Both the position numbers and the translations under genes were made by a program. From the NCBI GenBank assembly GCA_013912105.1, contig JACERY010000004.1:1-64000 (forward strand): a DNA stretch of 64,000 nucleotides. The letters are read 5' to 3'. Positions 1 to 8,911 of the stretch are shown here, in pieces; position 1 is the stretch's first letter; every line of letters starts with the position of its first letter. Below the pieces are notes generated by a model, which saw only the letters and a list, made by a program, of their open reading frames with translations, was not told the origin of the DNA and did not search any database. The stretch is from Acidimicrobiales bacterium. Lineage in GTDB: Bacteria > Actinomycetota > Acidimicrobiia > Acidimicrobiales > UBA8592.

Positions 1-357
1 GCCGTACATTAGCAATATTGCAGTTTCAGCCTCAACTAGATAACTCGCAAGATCACCAAGAGAGGCTGGGGCCACATTGATTTGTTCATAGGTTTCATTA
101 TCCATAAAAACATAATCTGCTCCGTCTTTATAAAGATATTGCATTTCTCGTTTATCAATTGTTGCCCTTTCAATCGACTCACCAGCTCGAAATGTCTTTT
201 CTACAACTGACCCAGAACGAATATTCTTTAATTTCGTCCGTACGAAAGCATGGCCCTTACCTGGTTTTACATGCTGGAATTCAACGACTTGCATTAAATT
301 GCCGTCCTGCAATATTGTCCATCCATTTTTAAAATCATTTGTTGAAACTGTGGGCAT
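1..357 (-). CDS. efp: Elongation factor P, N-terminal 119 codons (cut by window edge)
   Basis: Translation factor that binds between the ribosomal P and E sites and relieves stalling at polyproline stretches. Translating the minus strand from the ATG at 357 gives the EF-P KOW-like domain I followed by the start of domain II; the C-terminal part lies outside the window. Domain I carries the loop KPGKGHAF with the tip lysine at position 34, the residue that contacts the P-site tRNA and that is modified in some bacteria and left bare in many actinobacteria. AAAGGA precedes the start. It is the last visible gene of the aroE-aroB-aroQ-pepP-efp run, a conserved bacterial order, 29 bases after pepP. 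Confidence 0.95.
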   Translation of the reverse strand, partial: MPTVSTNDFKNGWTILQDGNLMQVVEFQHVKPGKGHAFVRTKLKNIRSGSVVEKTFRAGESIERATIDKREMQYLYKDGADYVFMDNETYEQINVAPASLGDLASYLVEAETAILLMYG

Positions 358-386
358 CTTCTGTCCTTTGTCTACGAGATTCTACC

Positions 387-1478
387 CTAGACGAATACCT
401 TTTGAGTTTCTCCAGGGTTCGTTAAGAATTCGACACCTTTTGAAGTTACCAAGAGGAGATCTTCCCACCGGACACCAAAAGATTTAGGCATATATAAACC
501 CGGTTCTATTGTGATAACCATATTCTCTTTCAAAACATCTTTGCTTTTACTGTTTATTCTAGGAAATTCATGGATCTCAAGGCCAACGCCATGACCAGAA
601 CCATGAGTAAAGAAGTCTCCGAAGCCTTTCTCTTGCAGATAATTTCTACAAGCCAAATCAATATCTTTACCTAATACTCCAGGTTTTACTTCTTTTATAG
701 CTAGTTTTTGAGCTTCTTGAACTAATTCAAGAGCCTCCTTTTCCTTTGAATTTAAAGGATTTACGGGCATCACTCTCGTCATATCTGACCGGTACCCCTC
801 AAAAACCGCTCCTACATCAACAAGAAGTAAGTTACTGTCAGAGATTGTATTGCTGGTCGGCGATGCGTGAGGAAATGCACTGTTCTCTCCACTAGCTACG
901 ATAGGTGAATAAGCTGGCCCAGAAGCCCCTAAGAGGTTCATTCTGTATTCCAGAAGCGCTGCGAACTCTTTTTCAGTTGTTGCGTCATCTAAATCTGAGA
1001 AAGTTTCATTTAAAGCTTGCTCTGCAATAGTTGCTGCTTTGGATATATACCCTATTTCTAGTTGATCTTTAACTGACCTAAATTCCTGAATGGGTATTCG
1101 AGAGTCAGCCACAGACCCTTTCACTGATAGGGAAAGTTTCTTCTTCTGCGCCCACGAAACTCTTTCGCCATCTATAAGAATTGGTTTGTCTTTAGCGATA
1201 ATTGATATTGACTTAACCACATCCAAACAAATTTTACATTCAGCAGATGATTTATACTTTTCCAACTCCTTTGGAGCTTGAATCACGTAACGAGAGTCAG
1301 TAAATAGGATAAAGCTCTCTTCGTCAACGTAAATGGTCCCATTTGAGCCTGTAAACCCTGTGAGCCACCTTACAGTGATTGAATCGAAAGCCACGAAAGC
1401 AGCGTCTTCGCTCTCAAGCCACTTTCTGACTTTGTTAAGCCTTTCCTCATGATATGAATTTAATTTATTAAGAGCCAT
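387..1478 (-). CDS. pepP: Xaa-Pro aminopeptidase / dipeptidase, M24 family
   Basis: Cytoplasmic dinuclear-metal peptidase that removes an N-terminal residue preceding proline. The 363-residue protein has a creatinase-like N-terminal domain (about 1-135) and a pita-bread catalytic domain (about 145-363). All five metal ligands are visible: D221 in LLLVDVG, D232 in YRSDMTR, H296 in GSGHGVGLEIHE, E325 in TIEPGLY and E339 in RWED. Its start overlaps the end of aroQ by 11 bases, so the two are translationally coupled, and efp follows. Whether it acts on dipeptides or longer peptides cannot be told from sequence. The placement beside efp is common in bacteria. Confidence 0.93.
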   Translation of the reverse strand: MALNKLNSYHEERLNKVRKWLESEDAAFVAFDSITVRWLTGFTGSNGTIYVDEESFILFTDSRYVIQAPKELEKYKSSAECKICLDVVKSISIIAKDKPILIDGERVSWAQKKKLSLSVKGSVADSRIPIQEFRSVKDQLEIGYISKAATIAEQALNETFSDLDDATTEKEFAALLEYRMNLLGASGPAYSPIVASGENSAFPHASPTSNTISDSNLLLVDVGAVFEGYRSDMTRVMPVNPLNSKEKEALELVQEAQKLAIKEVKPGVLGKDIDLACRNYLQEKGFGDFFTHGSGHGVGLEIHEFPRINSKSKDVLKENMVITIEPGLYMPKSFGVRWEDLLLVTSKGVEFLTNPGETQKVFV

Positions 1479-1914
1479 TACTCTGAATAATATTATCTAA
1501 AGCTCTTATTGAGAGTTCATACCCATATCCCCCGAAACCGATAATTGAGCCATCAGCTACAGGAGCAACAACAGAAGTATGGCGCCAAGCTTCACGCGCA
1601 TTTGGGTTTGATAGATGCACTTCAATCACAACCCCATCAAAAGCTGCTAGAGCATCATGTAGTGACCATCCATAGTGAGTTAGGGCACCGGGATTAATTA
1701 TGATTCCGCAATACCGATCTTTAGCTTCTTGAATTTCTGTGACAAGCTCACCTTCATGGTTTGATTGAAAATGATTCACCTCATAGCCTATTTCTTGGGC
1801 AATTTCCGTTAATCGATTAGCGTGGTCTTCCAATGACTCAGTGCCATAAATTTCCGGTTCTCTTTCTCCCAATAAATTAAGATTTGGCCCTGACAGCAAA
1901 AGTACAGGTTTCAT
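1468..1914 (-). CDS. aroQ: 3-dehydroquinate dehydratase, type II
   Basis: Third step of the shikimate pathway: dehydration of 3-dehydroquinate to 3-dehydroshikimate. The 148-residue length is that of the dodecameric type II family. The N-terminal motif GPNLNLLGEREPEIYG contains the catalytic tyrosine (Y23) on the flexible lid; NPGALTHYGWSLHDAL and EVHLSNPNAREAWRHTS supply the substrate-binding asparagine and the catalytic histidine. The start overlaps the aroB stop by 4 bases (ATGA) and the end overlaps pepP, so it sits in the middle of a tightly coupled aroE-aroB-aroQ-pepP-efp transcript. Confidence 0.96.
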   Translation of the reverse strand: MKPVLLLSGPNLNLLGEREPEIYGTESLEDHANRLTEIAQEIGYEVNHFQSNHEGELVTEIQEAKDRYCGIIINPGALTHYGWSLHDALAAFDGVVIEVHLSNPNAREAWRHTSVVAPVADGSIIGFGGYGYELSIRALDNIIQSNGS

Positions 1915-2918
1915 TGAATTACCTCCAAGGATTTCTTTAGTAAGTTTTGGTCTTCGACTTTAACGAGTTCAACCCCGTTACCACCATCAAGGACAAACGT
2001 GATTCCATCTTGTGCTTTTTTGTCCTTAGCGAAATGCGAAAGTATCTTTTCTTCATTCGCTAATGAAGGCAAAGTAAAAGAAAGATCGTAGTGCTTAAGT
2101 ATCTCCTCATGGTATACGACACGACTACTATCTATACGGTCCAAATTAAATGCTAACTCAGCTGCGTATCTAATGCCGATAGCGACTGCTTCCCCGTGTG
2201 CGAGCGAATACTCATTTTCAACTTCCAAGGCATGTGCGAGCGTATGACCATAATTGAGTATTGCTCTTATTCCCCCTTCTCTTTCATCTTGTGCGACAAT
2301 ATCAGTTTTCAATTTTACGCATTCAATTATTTGCTCGCCTAAATCCAATTTTCTTAGATCACCTGCGCCAATGAAATGGTATTTAGCTATTTCTCCGTAA
2401 CCGCATTTCCATTCTCTTATTGGTAACGTCGCCAAAGTATCAACATCACATATAACTGCCTCGGGCTGCCAAAAAGTTCCGATTAAGTTTTTCCCTTCAG
2501 GCAGATTAACTCCAGTTTTTCCTCCTATGGCAGCATCAACCATTCCGAGCAATGACGTCGGAACATTTATCACAGGCATTCCACGGTGATAAATTGATGC
2601 TGCGAAAGCGGCAACATCAGTCACGATTCCCCCTCCTACGGCAATGACAATATCTGACCGATTAAGTCCGAAATTCACCCATGAACGGCAAAGTTCTTTT
2701 ATCGTTTCTATTGATTTCGCTTGCTCACCAAGAGGTATATGAAAAGTGTGCTGCTCCTTTCGAGTTGCAACTTCTATACCAATAGCCTTCTGAGTTACGA
2801 TGGCAACTTTTTTAACTGATGAACTGATATAGCTGTCAATATCTTTGATACATCCACTTCCGACCACAACAGGATATGAGCGTTCTTCAAGATTTACGAT
2901 AATTTCTTTTACATCCAC
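1911..2918 (-). CDS. aroB: 3-dehydroquinate synthase
   Basis: Second step of the shikimate pathway, converting DAHP to 3-dehydroquinate with NAD+ and a divalent metal. The 335-residue protein has the NAD-binding glycine-rich stretch VGGGIVTDVAAF at about 94-105, the segment GGKTGVNLPEGKNLIG, and metal ligands E176 in GYGEIAKYH, H225 or H229 in NYGHTLAHALE, and H241 in SLAHGEAVAIG. The start is GTG at 2918. A TACGCT box lies exactly 6 nt upstream, so besides read-through from aroE it may have its own leaderless start. It overlaps aroQ by 4 bases. aroK is not present in this window. Confidence 0.96.
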   Translation of the reverse strand: MDVKEIIVNLEERSYPVVVGSGCIKDIDSYISSSVKKVAIVTQKAIGIEVATRKEQHTFHIPLGEQAKSIETIKELCRSWVNFGLNRSDIVIAVGGGIVTDVAAFAASIYHRGMPVINVPTSLLGMVDAAIGGKTGVNLPEGKNLIGTFWQPEAVICDVDTLATLPIREWKCGYGEIAKYHFIGAGDLRKLDLGEQIIECVKLKTDIVAQDEREGGIRAILNYGHTLAHALEVENEYSLAHGEAVAIGIRYAAELAFNLDRIDSSRVVYHEEILKHYDLSFTLPSLANEEKILSHFAKDKKAQDGITFVLDGGNGVELVKVEDQNLLKKSLEVIQ

Positions 2919-2924
2919 ATTACG

Positions 2925-2930
2925 AGCGTA
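2925..2930 (-). promoter_or_regulatory. Candidate leaderless -10 box of aroB
   Basis: On the minus strand TACGCT is followed by six bases and then the aroB GTG. TANNNT at this distance is the actinobacterial leaderless pattern. It lies in the 39-base gap between aroE and aroB, so it would be an internal promoter of the aro operon. Confidence 0.4.
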
Positions 2931-2957
2931 GCCATTAGTAAGGCCTCGCGTGGGGAG

Positions 2958-3824
2958 TTATTCGTTAATCGTATTGATCTTGCTAATTTGACTTATTGCT
3001 TTAGTCCGCATTTCCGCTACTGGCGCTTTCAACCCTGTCCAAAGTTCATATTGCAATGCCGCTTGATGAATCAGCATCCCTACCCCTGTAACAACTGTTG
3101 CTCCTCTTTCTTTTGCTTGAAGCAGAAGAGGAGTCATAATTGGGTTGTATACAAGATCGATAACCGTTTGATCACTATTCAGATATTCCATTGGGAATGG
3201 CATCAACCCCTCATTTGTAGTTTCTGCCATTCCAATTGAAGTTGCATTAATTATGTACTTGCAACGAGGTATCTTCTCTACTGTTCCGACTTCCGCTACT
3301 GGATGACCTAATTCAGATGCAAACTTAGCCTTTTCTTGATTCCTATTTATAACGACAATTTCTCCAACGGATGCCTTCTTGAGGCTTCGTATAACTGACC
3401 TTGCTGCACCTCCTGCACCGATAATCGCAAATGAAGTTCCTGAAATTTGATCTCCTGTTTCAGCTATCAAGGAATTTACGAAACCATCACCATCCGTGTT
3501 ATGGCCCACAAGTTCATCCCTATCCCAAAAGATGCAGTTTACGGCTTCAAGTTCCGTTACTGCCGGAGTTACCCGGTCAAGAAATGGGATAACTGCTTCT
3601 TTAAGTGGCATAGTTACAGATACTCCGCGAATACCATTATCTCTAATCTCTTCAAAGCAATCGCTCAACTCATGCTTAGAGACTTCGATGGCACTATAGC
3701 TCCAATTAAGGTTCTGATGAGAAAACGCAGCATTATGGATGAGAGGCGAAAGCGAATGTTTTATCGGTTGGCCAATAACTGCAGCAATATTATTCTGGTC
3801 CTCATTTTTAAAAAACTTACCCAC
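2958..3824 (-). CDS. aroE: Shikimate dehydrogenase
   Basis: NADP-dependent reduction of 3-dehydroshikimate to shikimate. The reading frame is open to an ATG at 3926, but that would bury 110 bases in mltG and add 34 residues without homology; the GTG at 3824, with AAAGGGA eight bases upstream, gives 288 residues and an 8-base overlap with the mltG stop, and is preferred. Visible motifs are SLSPLIHNAAF (substrate serines), VTMPLKE (catalytic lysine), NTDGDGF (catalytic aspartate), GAGGAARS (NADP loop), NRNQEKA and NATSIGM. It is followed by aroB 39 bases downstream. Confidence 0.94.
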   Translation of the reverse strand: MGKFFKNEDQNNIAAVIGQPIKHSLSPLIHNAAFSHQNLNWSYSAIEVSKHELSDCFEEIRDNGIRGVSVTMPLKEAVIPFLDRVTPAVTELEAVNCIFWDRDELVGHNTDGDGFVNSLIAETGDQISGTSFAIIGAGGAARSVIRSLKKASVGEIVVINRNQEKAKFASELGHPVAEVGTVEKIPRCKYIINATSIGMAETTNEGLMPFPMEYLNSDQTVIDLVYNPIMTPLLLQAKERGATVVTGVGMLIHQAALQYELWTGLKAPVAEMRTKAISQISKINTINE

Positions 3825-5124
3825 AACCAAGGTCCCTTTCAATACAAACTTGCACAGCCTCGTTAAAATCCGCTTCGGTAACAGTAAAAGTGTGTGATCC
3901 AGTTCCGAAGTTATCTGTTCTGACATAGAACAACCAATCCCCTACCGCTGGATTTAGGGCTGCTTCAATAGAAGCCTGTCCGGGTGCTGAAATAGGTGTC
4001 GGAGGCAACCCAACGACTTTTCTTGTGTTATACGGTGAATCTACGTCTAAGTCACTTAACGTCAATTCTCTATCTCCTCCCAAAGCGTAGATGATCGTTG
4101 CATCTATTCCTAAGGGCATATTTTTTTCTAATCGGTTATAGATCACTCGAGCAATTTTGTTTCTTTCTTCGCTTAAGGCTGTCTCTTCTTCTATTAATGA
4201 AGCGATTATCAAAACTTCATATGGGGTTATCCCTAGCTCAACTGGCGGATTATTCAACCCCGTCTCTGCAGCAACCAGATCAAACTGAAATACCATTCTG
4301 TCTAGAAGACTCTTTTCGTCAGACATCAATGCTTCGTCGACATCATAAGTCTCTGGAAAAAAAACTCCTTCTTTGAAATTACGCTGCCACTGGGTTCCTA
4401 GGCTCTCTGGATTCTGGGATTGAGCAATCGCAAGCGACAATTCTGTTGCGTCAAATGAGGGCAACTGCATTAGTAATGATTCCTGCATTTCGATAAGAGT
4501 CAAGCCTTCTGGAACCGTCACATAGAACCGATCCTCAACAACTTCAATCGGGCCAGCTTCCAAATTATCACGCACATCCCATACTGAACTATGCATTTGG
4601 AATGTGTAAATTCCTGCTTGGAAATCTGGTACGTTCTTAAAACGAAGATAATACCTAAAGACGGTTCCATTAGCGACAATTTCATTCTCAGCAAGTATCC
4701 GAGCTATGTCATCTGTTGAGGCGCCTTGAGGAATTTCAATGACAAGTTCTAAGCCAGGTTCGCCAGGTGGATCTAGCTGATCATCTAACCAACCTCGCAC
4801 AAAATTATAGGTTAGTAAACCAAGGACAATTACAAAAGCAGCAAATAGACCAAAACGAACAGCCGTACTGGTTTTTCGGGGCAATCTTTCCCAGTCTCGA
4901 TCATCGTAGTATTCATCTTCGTACCATGGAGGCAGGTCATCCGGATAAACGAAACGTTGGTCAGGCAGGCCTGTTTCATGGGTACGACTTGAAGTAGTAC
5001 CAAGAAAAAAAGACTCATACTCAAAACTTTCGTTTTCGGATACTGGCTCCAGGGAATCGGGATAGACAGAATCGTTTTTTTCTATCTTTTCCTTTCCTGA
5101 ATCTTCCGTTTCCTCGTTACTCAT
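3817..5124 (-). CDS. mltG: Endolytic murein transglycosylase MltG (YceG-like)
   Basis: Membrane-anchored lytic transglycosylase that cuts nascent glycan strands and releases them from the synthesis machinery. The 435-residue protein has a long acidic, tyrosine-rich cytoplasmic tail (1-88), one membrane segment (about 90-110), a LysM-like subdomain and a C-terminal YceG domain. The catalytic glutamate is E312 in ASLIEEETALSEERNKIA, followed by the family signature RLEKNMPLGIDATIIYAL. The cytoplasmic extension is typical of actinobacterial homologues. It overlaps ruvX by 8 bases and aroE by 8 bases, in the widespread alaS-ruvX-mltG-aroE order. Confidence 0.94.
   Translation of the reverse strand: MSNEETEDSGKEKIEKNDSVYPDSLEPVSENESFEYESFFLGTTSSRTHETGLPDQRFVYPDDLPPWYEDEYYDDRDWERLPRKTSTAVRFGLFAAFVIVLGLLTYNFVRGWLDDQLDPPGEPGLELVIEIPQGASTDDIARILAENEIVANGTVFRYYLRFKNVPDFQAGIYTFQMHSSVWDVRDNLEAGPIEVVEDRFYVTVPEGLTLIEMQESLLMQLPSFDATELSLAIAQSQNPESLGTQWQRNFKEGVFFPETYDVDEALMSDEKSLLDRMVFQFDLVAAETGLNNPPVELGITPYEVLIIASLIEEETALSEERNKIARVIYNRLEKNMPLGIDATIIYALGGDRELTLSDLDVDSPYNTRKVVGLPPTPISAPGQASIEAALNPAVGDWLFYVRTDNFGTGSHTFTVTEADFNEAVQVCIERDLGCG
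3833..3839 (-). promoter_or_regulatory. Shine-Dalgarno site deciding the aroE start
   Basis: AAAGGGA on the minus strand, eight bases before GTG at 3824, inside the last codons of mltG. It supports the short aroE start instead of the far upstream ATG at 3926. Confidence 0.6.
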
Positions 5125-5569
5125 TTTCTACATCTGCGGTCATAATTTTTTTAGATTTAAGTTGAGAATCTAACCAGGCTTGCAAAATTATCGATGCTGC
5201 TATTTGGTCAACGAGATCACGACTTTTTCTTCTGCCCTTATTCTGTTCCTTAAGCATTCGTTCAGCGGTGATAGTTGTAAATCGTTCATCAAATGTTTCA
5301 ATACCTATTTCGGTTAATTTGCCAATATCCTGGATCTCTTCATTTGTTTTTCTTGCTGCTGGCCCTAATGTTCCATCTAGCGATATCGGTAGACCAAAAA
5401 TCAAAGTACTCGCTTCCCATTCATTTGCTATTGCAATAATCTGAGCATAATCATCTAGGGTGTTCTTACTCCTATGGATAACGCAATAAGGAGTCGCTAA
5501 TGTTCGCTCAGAGTTACTCAAAGCTATTCCAATTCTTTTCGTCCCAAGATCTACGCCTAAAGCCCTCAA
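5117..5569 (-). CDS. ruvX: Putative pre-16S rRNA nuclease / Holliday junction resolvase YqgF
   Basis: RNase H-fold nuclease implicated in 16S rRNA 5-prime maturation and named for its RuvC-like fold. The 150-residue protein opens with the first acidic motif GVDLGTKRIGIALS, then has IFGLPISLDGTLGPAA, the conserved DERFTTITAE segment and the C-terminal acidic motif DQIAASIILQAWLDS. Length fits the family (about 140-160). The start overlaps the alaS stop by 4 bases and the end overlaps mltG by 8 bases, indicating one coupled transcript. Confidence 0.94.
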   Translation of the reverse strand: MRALGVDLGTKRIGIALSNSERTLATPYCVIHRSKNTLDDYAQIIAIANEWEASTLIFGLPISLDGTLGPAARKTNEEIQDIGKLTEIGIETFDERFTTITAERMLKEQNKGRRKSRDLVDQIAASIILQAWLDSQLKSKKIMTADVENE

Positions 5570-8136
5570 GATTTCACTGCCGCCTCTCTCGCAACTCTCA
5601 AAGCTTCATCTAACGCTTCAGAGTCTTTCCCTCCAGCCATTGCGAAATCTTTACCTTTGCCTCCCCCTCCTTTAATAAGCTTCGCTGCTTCGGCTATTAG
5701 GTCGGCAGCATTGTTAGATGACTCTTTGGAAACAGCTGCTGCAATTGCTACCCCCCCGCCATTAAGAACTGTCCCGAGAATAACAGCTTCTACCTGTTTG
5801 CTATCACGCAAATGGAGAGTTAATTGCTTTAACTCTTCACGCCCAATTCCTTCTATTCTTTGCGAAATTACTCCGTCAATTACATTATCAACAAGCTTTT
5901 CTGCCTCATTCATTATGAATGCGTTTCGCATTATTTGAATTTCTTCTTTTAGATCTTCAATTTCTCGAATCTTTTTATCGAGTCCTTCAATGATGTTTGA
6001 TACTGGGACTCCTAACGTTTCGCCTATCTGCTGAAGAACCGCTTCTTGATCACGAATAACGTTAAAAGAACCTAGCCCTGCTACAGCCTCAATCCTACGG
6101 ATATTTGACCCAATGGACCCTTCAGAGAGCACTTTGACCGGGCCTATCTCACTAAGGTGCGATACGTGGGTCCCGCCACAGAGTTCAATAGAATTTCCTC
6201 CAGCTTTAAGAACGCGAACAACCTCGCCGTATTTATCTCCGAAGAAAGCGATCGCTCCGAGTTCTTTGGCATGGGTCATTTCAGTCTCTATCACTTCGAC
6301 TGAAGAGCTCGAGAAAATTTCCTCATTAACTAAATCTTCTATTTCAATTATTTGTTTAGCGGTCAAAGCCTCAAAGTGGCTGAAATCAAATCGCAGCCGT
6401 TCAGAACCTACCCAGGAACCCTGTTGCTTCACATGGTCTCCAAGGACTTCTCGTAACGCCCAATGCAGAAGATGCGTTGCCGTATGGTGCCGTTGAATAG
6501 CAAGCCGCTTTTCTATATCAATCGAAGCTCGTACTGTTTCACCTATTACTAGTTCACCTTGCATGCTCTCTACAAGATGCATATATTGACCACTTGGGAC
6601 GGCATTTGTGTCACTTATTAGAACAGACCCCGATGAACCTACTATTTTCCCTGAGTCTCCAATTTGACCACCTGACTCAGCATAAAAAGGTGTCTTATCT
6701 AAAATGACTACTTGTGAATCAGCGAATAGCACAGTTGCCTTTGTTTCAAATGTCTCATATCCCATAAAGTCAGTCGCTATTGAAAGATCAACGTGCCCTT
6801 GAAGATCTATATCAGCTTTTTTTAATCCATCTTTTGTCACCGAATCGGCTTTGGCCCTATCCCTTTGCTCTTGCATAGCCTTTTCAAAACCTGCTAGGTC
6901 TATTTCGATTCCCCGCTCAGCAGCAATCTCTTGGGTCAATTCCATTGGAAAACCGAAGGTGTCATGCAGTTGAAAAGCTATATCACCGGGAAGTGCTTCT
7001 TCTGCGCTGAGACCTTGCAACTCACTATCAAGAATTTTTATTCCAGAAGAAAGGGTATTTCTAAAACCTTCTTCTTCACGATTTAGAATATCTTTGATTA
7101 ACTTTTCATTTTCTTTCAATTCTGGATACGCATCACTCATCAAAACAATCACTTCATCCACTAATTCTGACATTACAGGAGTCTCTACTCCTAGGAGGTG
7201 AGCATGGCGAACAGCTCTTCGGACAATTCTTCTGAGCACGTACCCTCTATCTTCGTTACTTGGGATGACCCCATCGTTAGTCAAAAATGTTGTTGATCGA
7301 GCATGATCTGCGATTATTTGAAGAGAAATAAGAGTTGATGGGTCTTCTGTATCCTTTATGGCAAGAATTCTTTGAGTAGCTTGTAGCAAAGTTTGAAACT
7401 CATCAGTTTCCCATACTGCATCAACACCTTGGATGACTGACAGAACTCTCTCAAGACCCGCACCAGTATCTATTGATGGTCTGGGTAATGGGGTCTGAGT
7501 ACCATCCGTTTGTTGATCAAATTGCATGAATACAAGGTTCCATATCTCAACGTAACGCTCATCTGCTTCTGGGTTTGCTGGTCCACCTTCCGGTCCATAT
7601 TCTTCACCTTTATCCCAAAATATTTCTGAACACGGTCCATTGGGCCCCGTATCTGCCATTCTCCACCAATTATCTTCATCTAGCCTTTGAATACGTGTTG
7701 GCGACACCCCGACAACATTTTCCCAGATTTCAGCTGCTTCGTCATCACTATGATGGACAGTAACCCAAAGTCTTTCTGAGTCAAGCCGTAAAACTTCGGT
7801 AAAGAATTCCCAAGCCAAAGGAATCGCATCTTCTTTAAAGTAATCTCCAAAACTAAAGTTTCCCATCATCTCAAAGAAAGTGAGATGTCTACTAGTTCGT
7901 CCTACTTCATCCAAATCGTTGTGCTTCCCGCCGGCTCTTACACATTTCTGCACTGTCGTAGCCCGCTTGAAGCCAGGTTTTTCTAGCCCGAGAAAATAGT
8001 TTTTAAATGGGACCATTCCCGCATTGGTAAATAGAATCGTTTCATCATGGGGAATTAGACTTGATGACGGCACTATTTGATGCCCTCTCTCCTCAAAAAA
8101 GGAGGTAAATGCCGTTCGGAGTTCTCTAGCTTTCAT
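5566..8136 (-). CDS. alaS: Alanyl-tRNA synthetase
   Basis: Class II synthetase that charges tRNA-Ala and edits mischarged Ser or Gly. The 856-residue protein has all domains in order: class II catalytic core from the N terminus (SLIPHDETILFTNAGMVPFK, GRTSRHLTFFEMMGNFSFGDY), a middle tRNA-recognition helical domain, the editing domain with zinc-binding HHTATHLLH and ELCGGTHVSH, and a C-terminal DHHA1/C-Ala domain ending in the glycine-rich GGGGKGKDFAMAGGK. The start chosen matches the family N terminus (MKARELRTAFTSFFEERGH). It heads the alaS-ruvX-mltG-aro block; two small membrane proteins lie upstream. Confidence 0.98.
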   Translation of the reverse strand: MKARELRTAFTSFFEERGHQIVPSSSLIPHDETILFTNAGMVPFKNYFLGLEKPGFKRATTVQKCVRAGGKHNDLDEVGRTSRHLTFFEMMGNFSFGDYFKEDAIPLAWEFFTEVLRLDSERLWVTVHHSDDEAAEIWENVVGVSPTRIQRLDEDNWWRMADTGPNGPCSEIFWDKGEEYGPEGGPANPEADERYVEIWNLVFMQFDQQTDGTQTPLPRPSIDTGAGLERVLSVIQGVDAVWETDEFQTLLQATQRILAIKDTEDPSTLISLQIIADHARSTTFLTNDGVIPSNEDRGYVLRRIVRRAVRHAHLLGVETPVMSELVDEVIVLMSDAYPELKENEKLIKDILNREEEGFRNTLSSGIKILDSELQGLSAEEALPGDIAFQLHDTFGFPMELTQEIAAERGIEIDLAGFEKAMQEQRDRAKADSVTKDGLKKADIDLQGHVDLSIATDFMGYETFETKATVLFADSQVVILDKTPFYAESGGQIGDSGKIVGSSGSVLISDTNAVPSGQYMHLVESMQGELVIGETVRASIDIEKRLAIQRHHTATHLLHWALREVLGDHVKQQGSWVGSERLRFDFSHFEALTAKQIIEIEDLVNEEIFSSSSVEVIETEMTHAKELGAIAFFGDKYGEVVRVLKAGGNSIELCGGTHVSHLSEIGPVKVLSEGSIGSNIRRIEAVAGLGSFNVIRDQEAVLQQIGETLGVPVSNIIEGLDKKIREIEDLKEEIQIMRNAFIMNEAEKLVDNVIDGVISQRIEGIGREELKQLTLHLRDSKQVEAVILGTVLNGGGVAIAAAVSKESSNNAADLIAEAAKLIKGGGGKGKDFAMAGGKDSEALDEALRVAREAAVKS

Positions 8137-8231
8137 CTCTTGTAATCCTACCGTGAGGGAGCATACTGATATTTCATACTCAGTTAATTCGCTTCATTAC
8201 GTATTGCAAACTCTACAGCAATTAAGAGATT

Positions 8232-8498
8232 CTATTCATTAACGATAAGCAGAGTTCCCGATAATTTATCGTTGGCATTTGTGTAAGTACGCCCTCGATA
8301 CTTTCCAACGATTTTCTTTCCTTCTCGAGTTGCATTATCGACTGTTGTTTTCGTTGCTTTTATACTAGATGCTACGAAATTGCTGTTAACTGGGCCGGCG
8401 TATCGATTAACTTGTTTCTTAACAACACGCTTAACCCAAATTGAAGAACTAAGGCCAGCGCCAAAGCCCGCAGTTAACCAGAGAAATTTTTTGATCAT
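8232..8498 (-). CDS. Small membrane-anchored protein upstream of alaS (DUF6167-like)
   Basis: Predicted 88-residue protein with one short N-terminal membrane segment (about 3-21) followed by a lysine- and arginine-rich stretch and a hydrophilic tail. No catalytic motif is seen. Position is informative: in many actinobacteria a similar short protein and a DUF948 protein sit just upstream of alaS, and here the DUF948 gene is 30 bases upstream. AAGGTAG precedes the start. The family name rests on size, topology and context rather than on a clear motif. Function is unknown; an envelope role is a guess. Confidence 0.65.
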   Translation of the reverse strand: MIKKFLWLTAGFGAGLSSSIWVKRVVKKQVNRYAGPVNSNFVASSIKATKTTVDNATREGKKIVGKYRGRTYTNANDKLSGTLLIVNE

Positions 8499-8528
8499 TG
8501 TTCTACCTTACCTACACGTATTAGTTTT

Positions 8529-8882
8529 TTATTTATTTACAAAAAGTTTCGCAGCTCGAATAGTTCCTCTAAATAGCTTAGTAATTTTTACAACTGGACG
8601 TGTAAAAGAACCGTACACCAACCTCGAGTGAGTGTCCGCACGCTTAGTTATTTGTTCTGCCTTCTCTACTAAATGATTGATTCTCTGAATCTCAGCTTCA
8701 ACTGCTTTTGATTTTGACGCTATGTCCAAATCTGTTGCAATAGTAGTTTCATTCATTCTATTAAGGAATTTCTGCACTTGTGAAATAGTTGAATGCAATT
8801 TAGTTACTACATAAACAAGAACGCCGACTAGAAAAATAGCTGTCAAAGAAACAACAACTGCCGCTAACTCCCAAGCTTCCAT
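8529..8882 (-). CDS. DUF948 domain membrane protein
   Basis: A 117-residue protein with one N-terminal membrane helix (about 6-27, AVVVSLTAIFLVGVLVYVV) followed by a long amphipathic, probably coiled-coil region (about 30-90) and a basic C-terminal end. This layout and the position between rarA and alaS match the DUF948 family that accompanies alaS in actinobacteria. The start has a good AAGGA site five to eight bases upstream. Function is not known; the coiled coil on a membrane anchor suggests a scaffold or envelope-associated role. Confidence 0.75.
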   Translation of the reverse strand: MEAWELAAVVVSLTAIFLVGVLVYVVTKLHSTISQVQKFLNRMNETTIATDLDIASKSKAVEAEIQRINHLVEKAEQITKRADTHSRLVYGSFTRPVVKITKLFRGTIRAAKLFVNK

Positions 8883-8911
8883 AAATATTCCTTAACTGTA
8901 TTGTTTAGTGA

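Noticed and set aside
3447..3866. 139-codon plus-strand open frame inside aroE and mltG
   Set aside because: It lies wholly opposite conserved coding sequence; its translation is basic, low in motifs and has no ribosome binding site.
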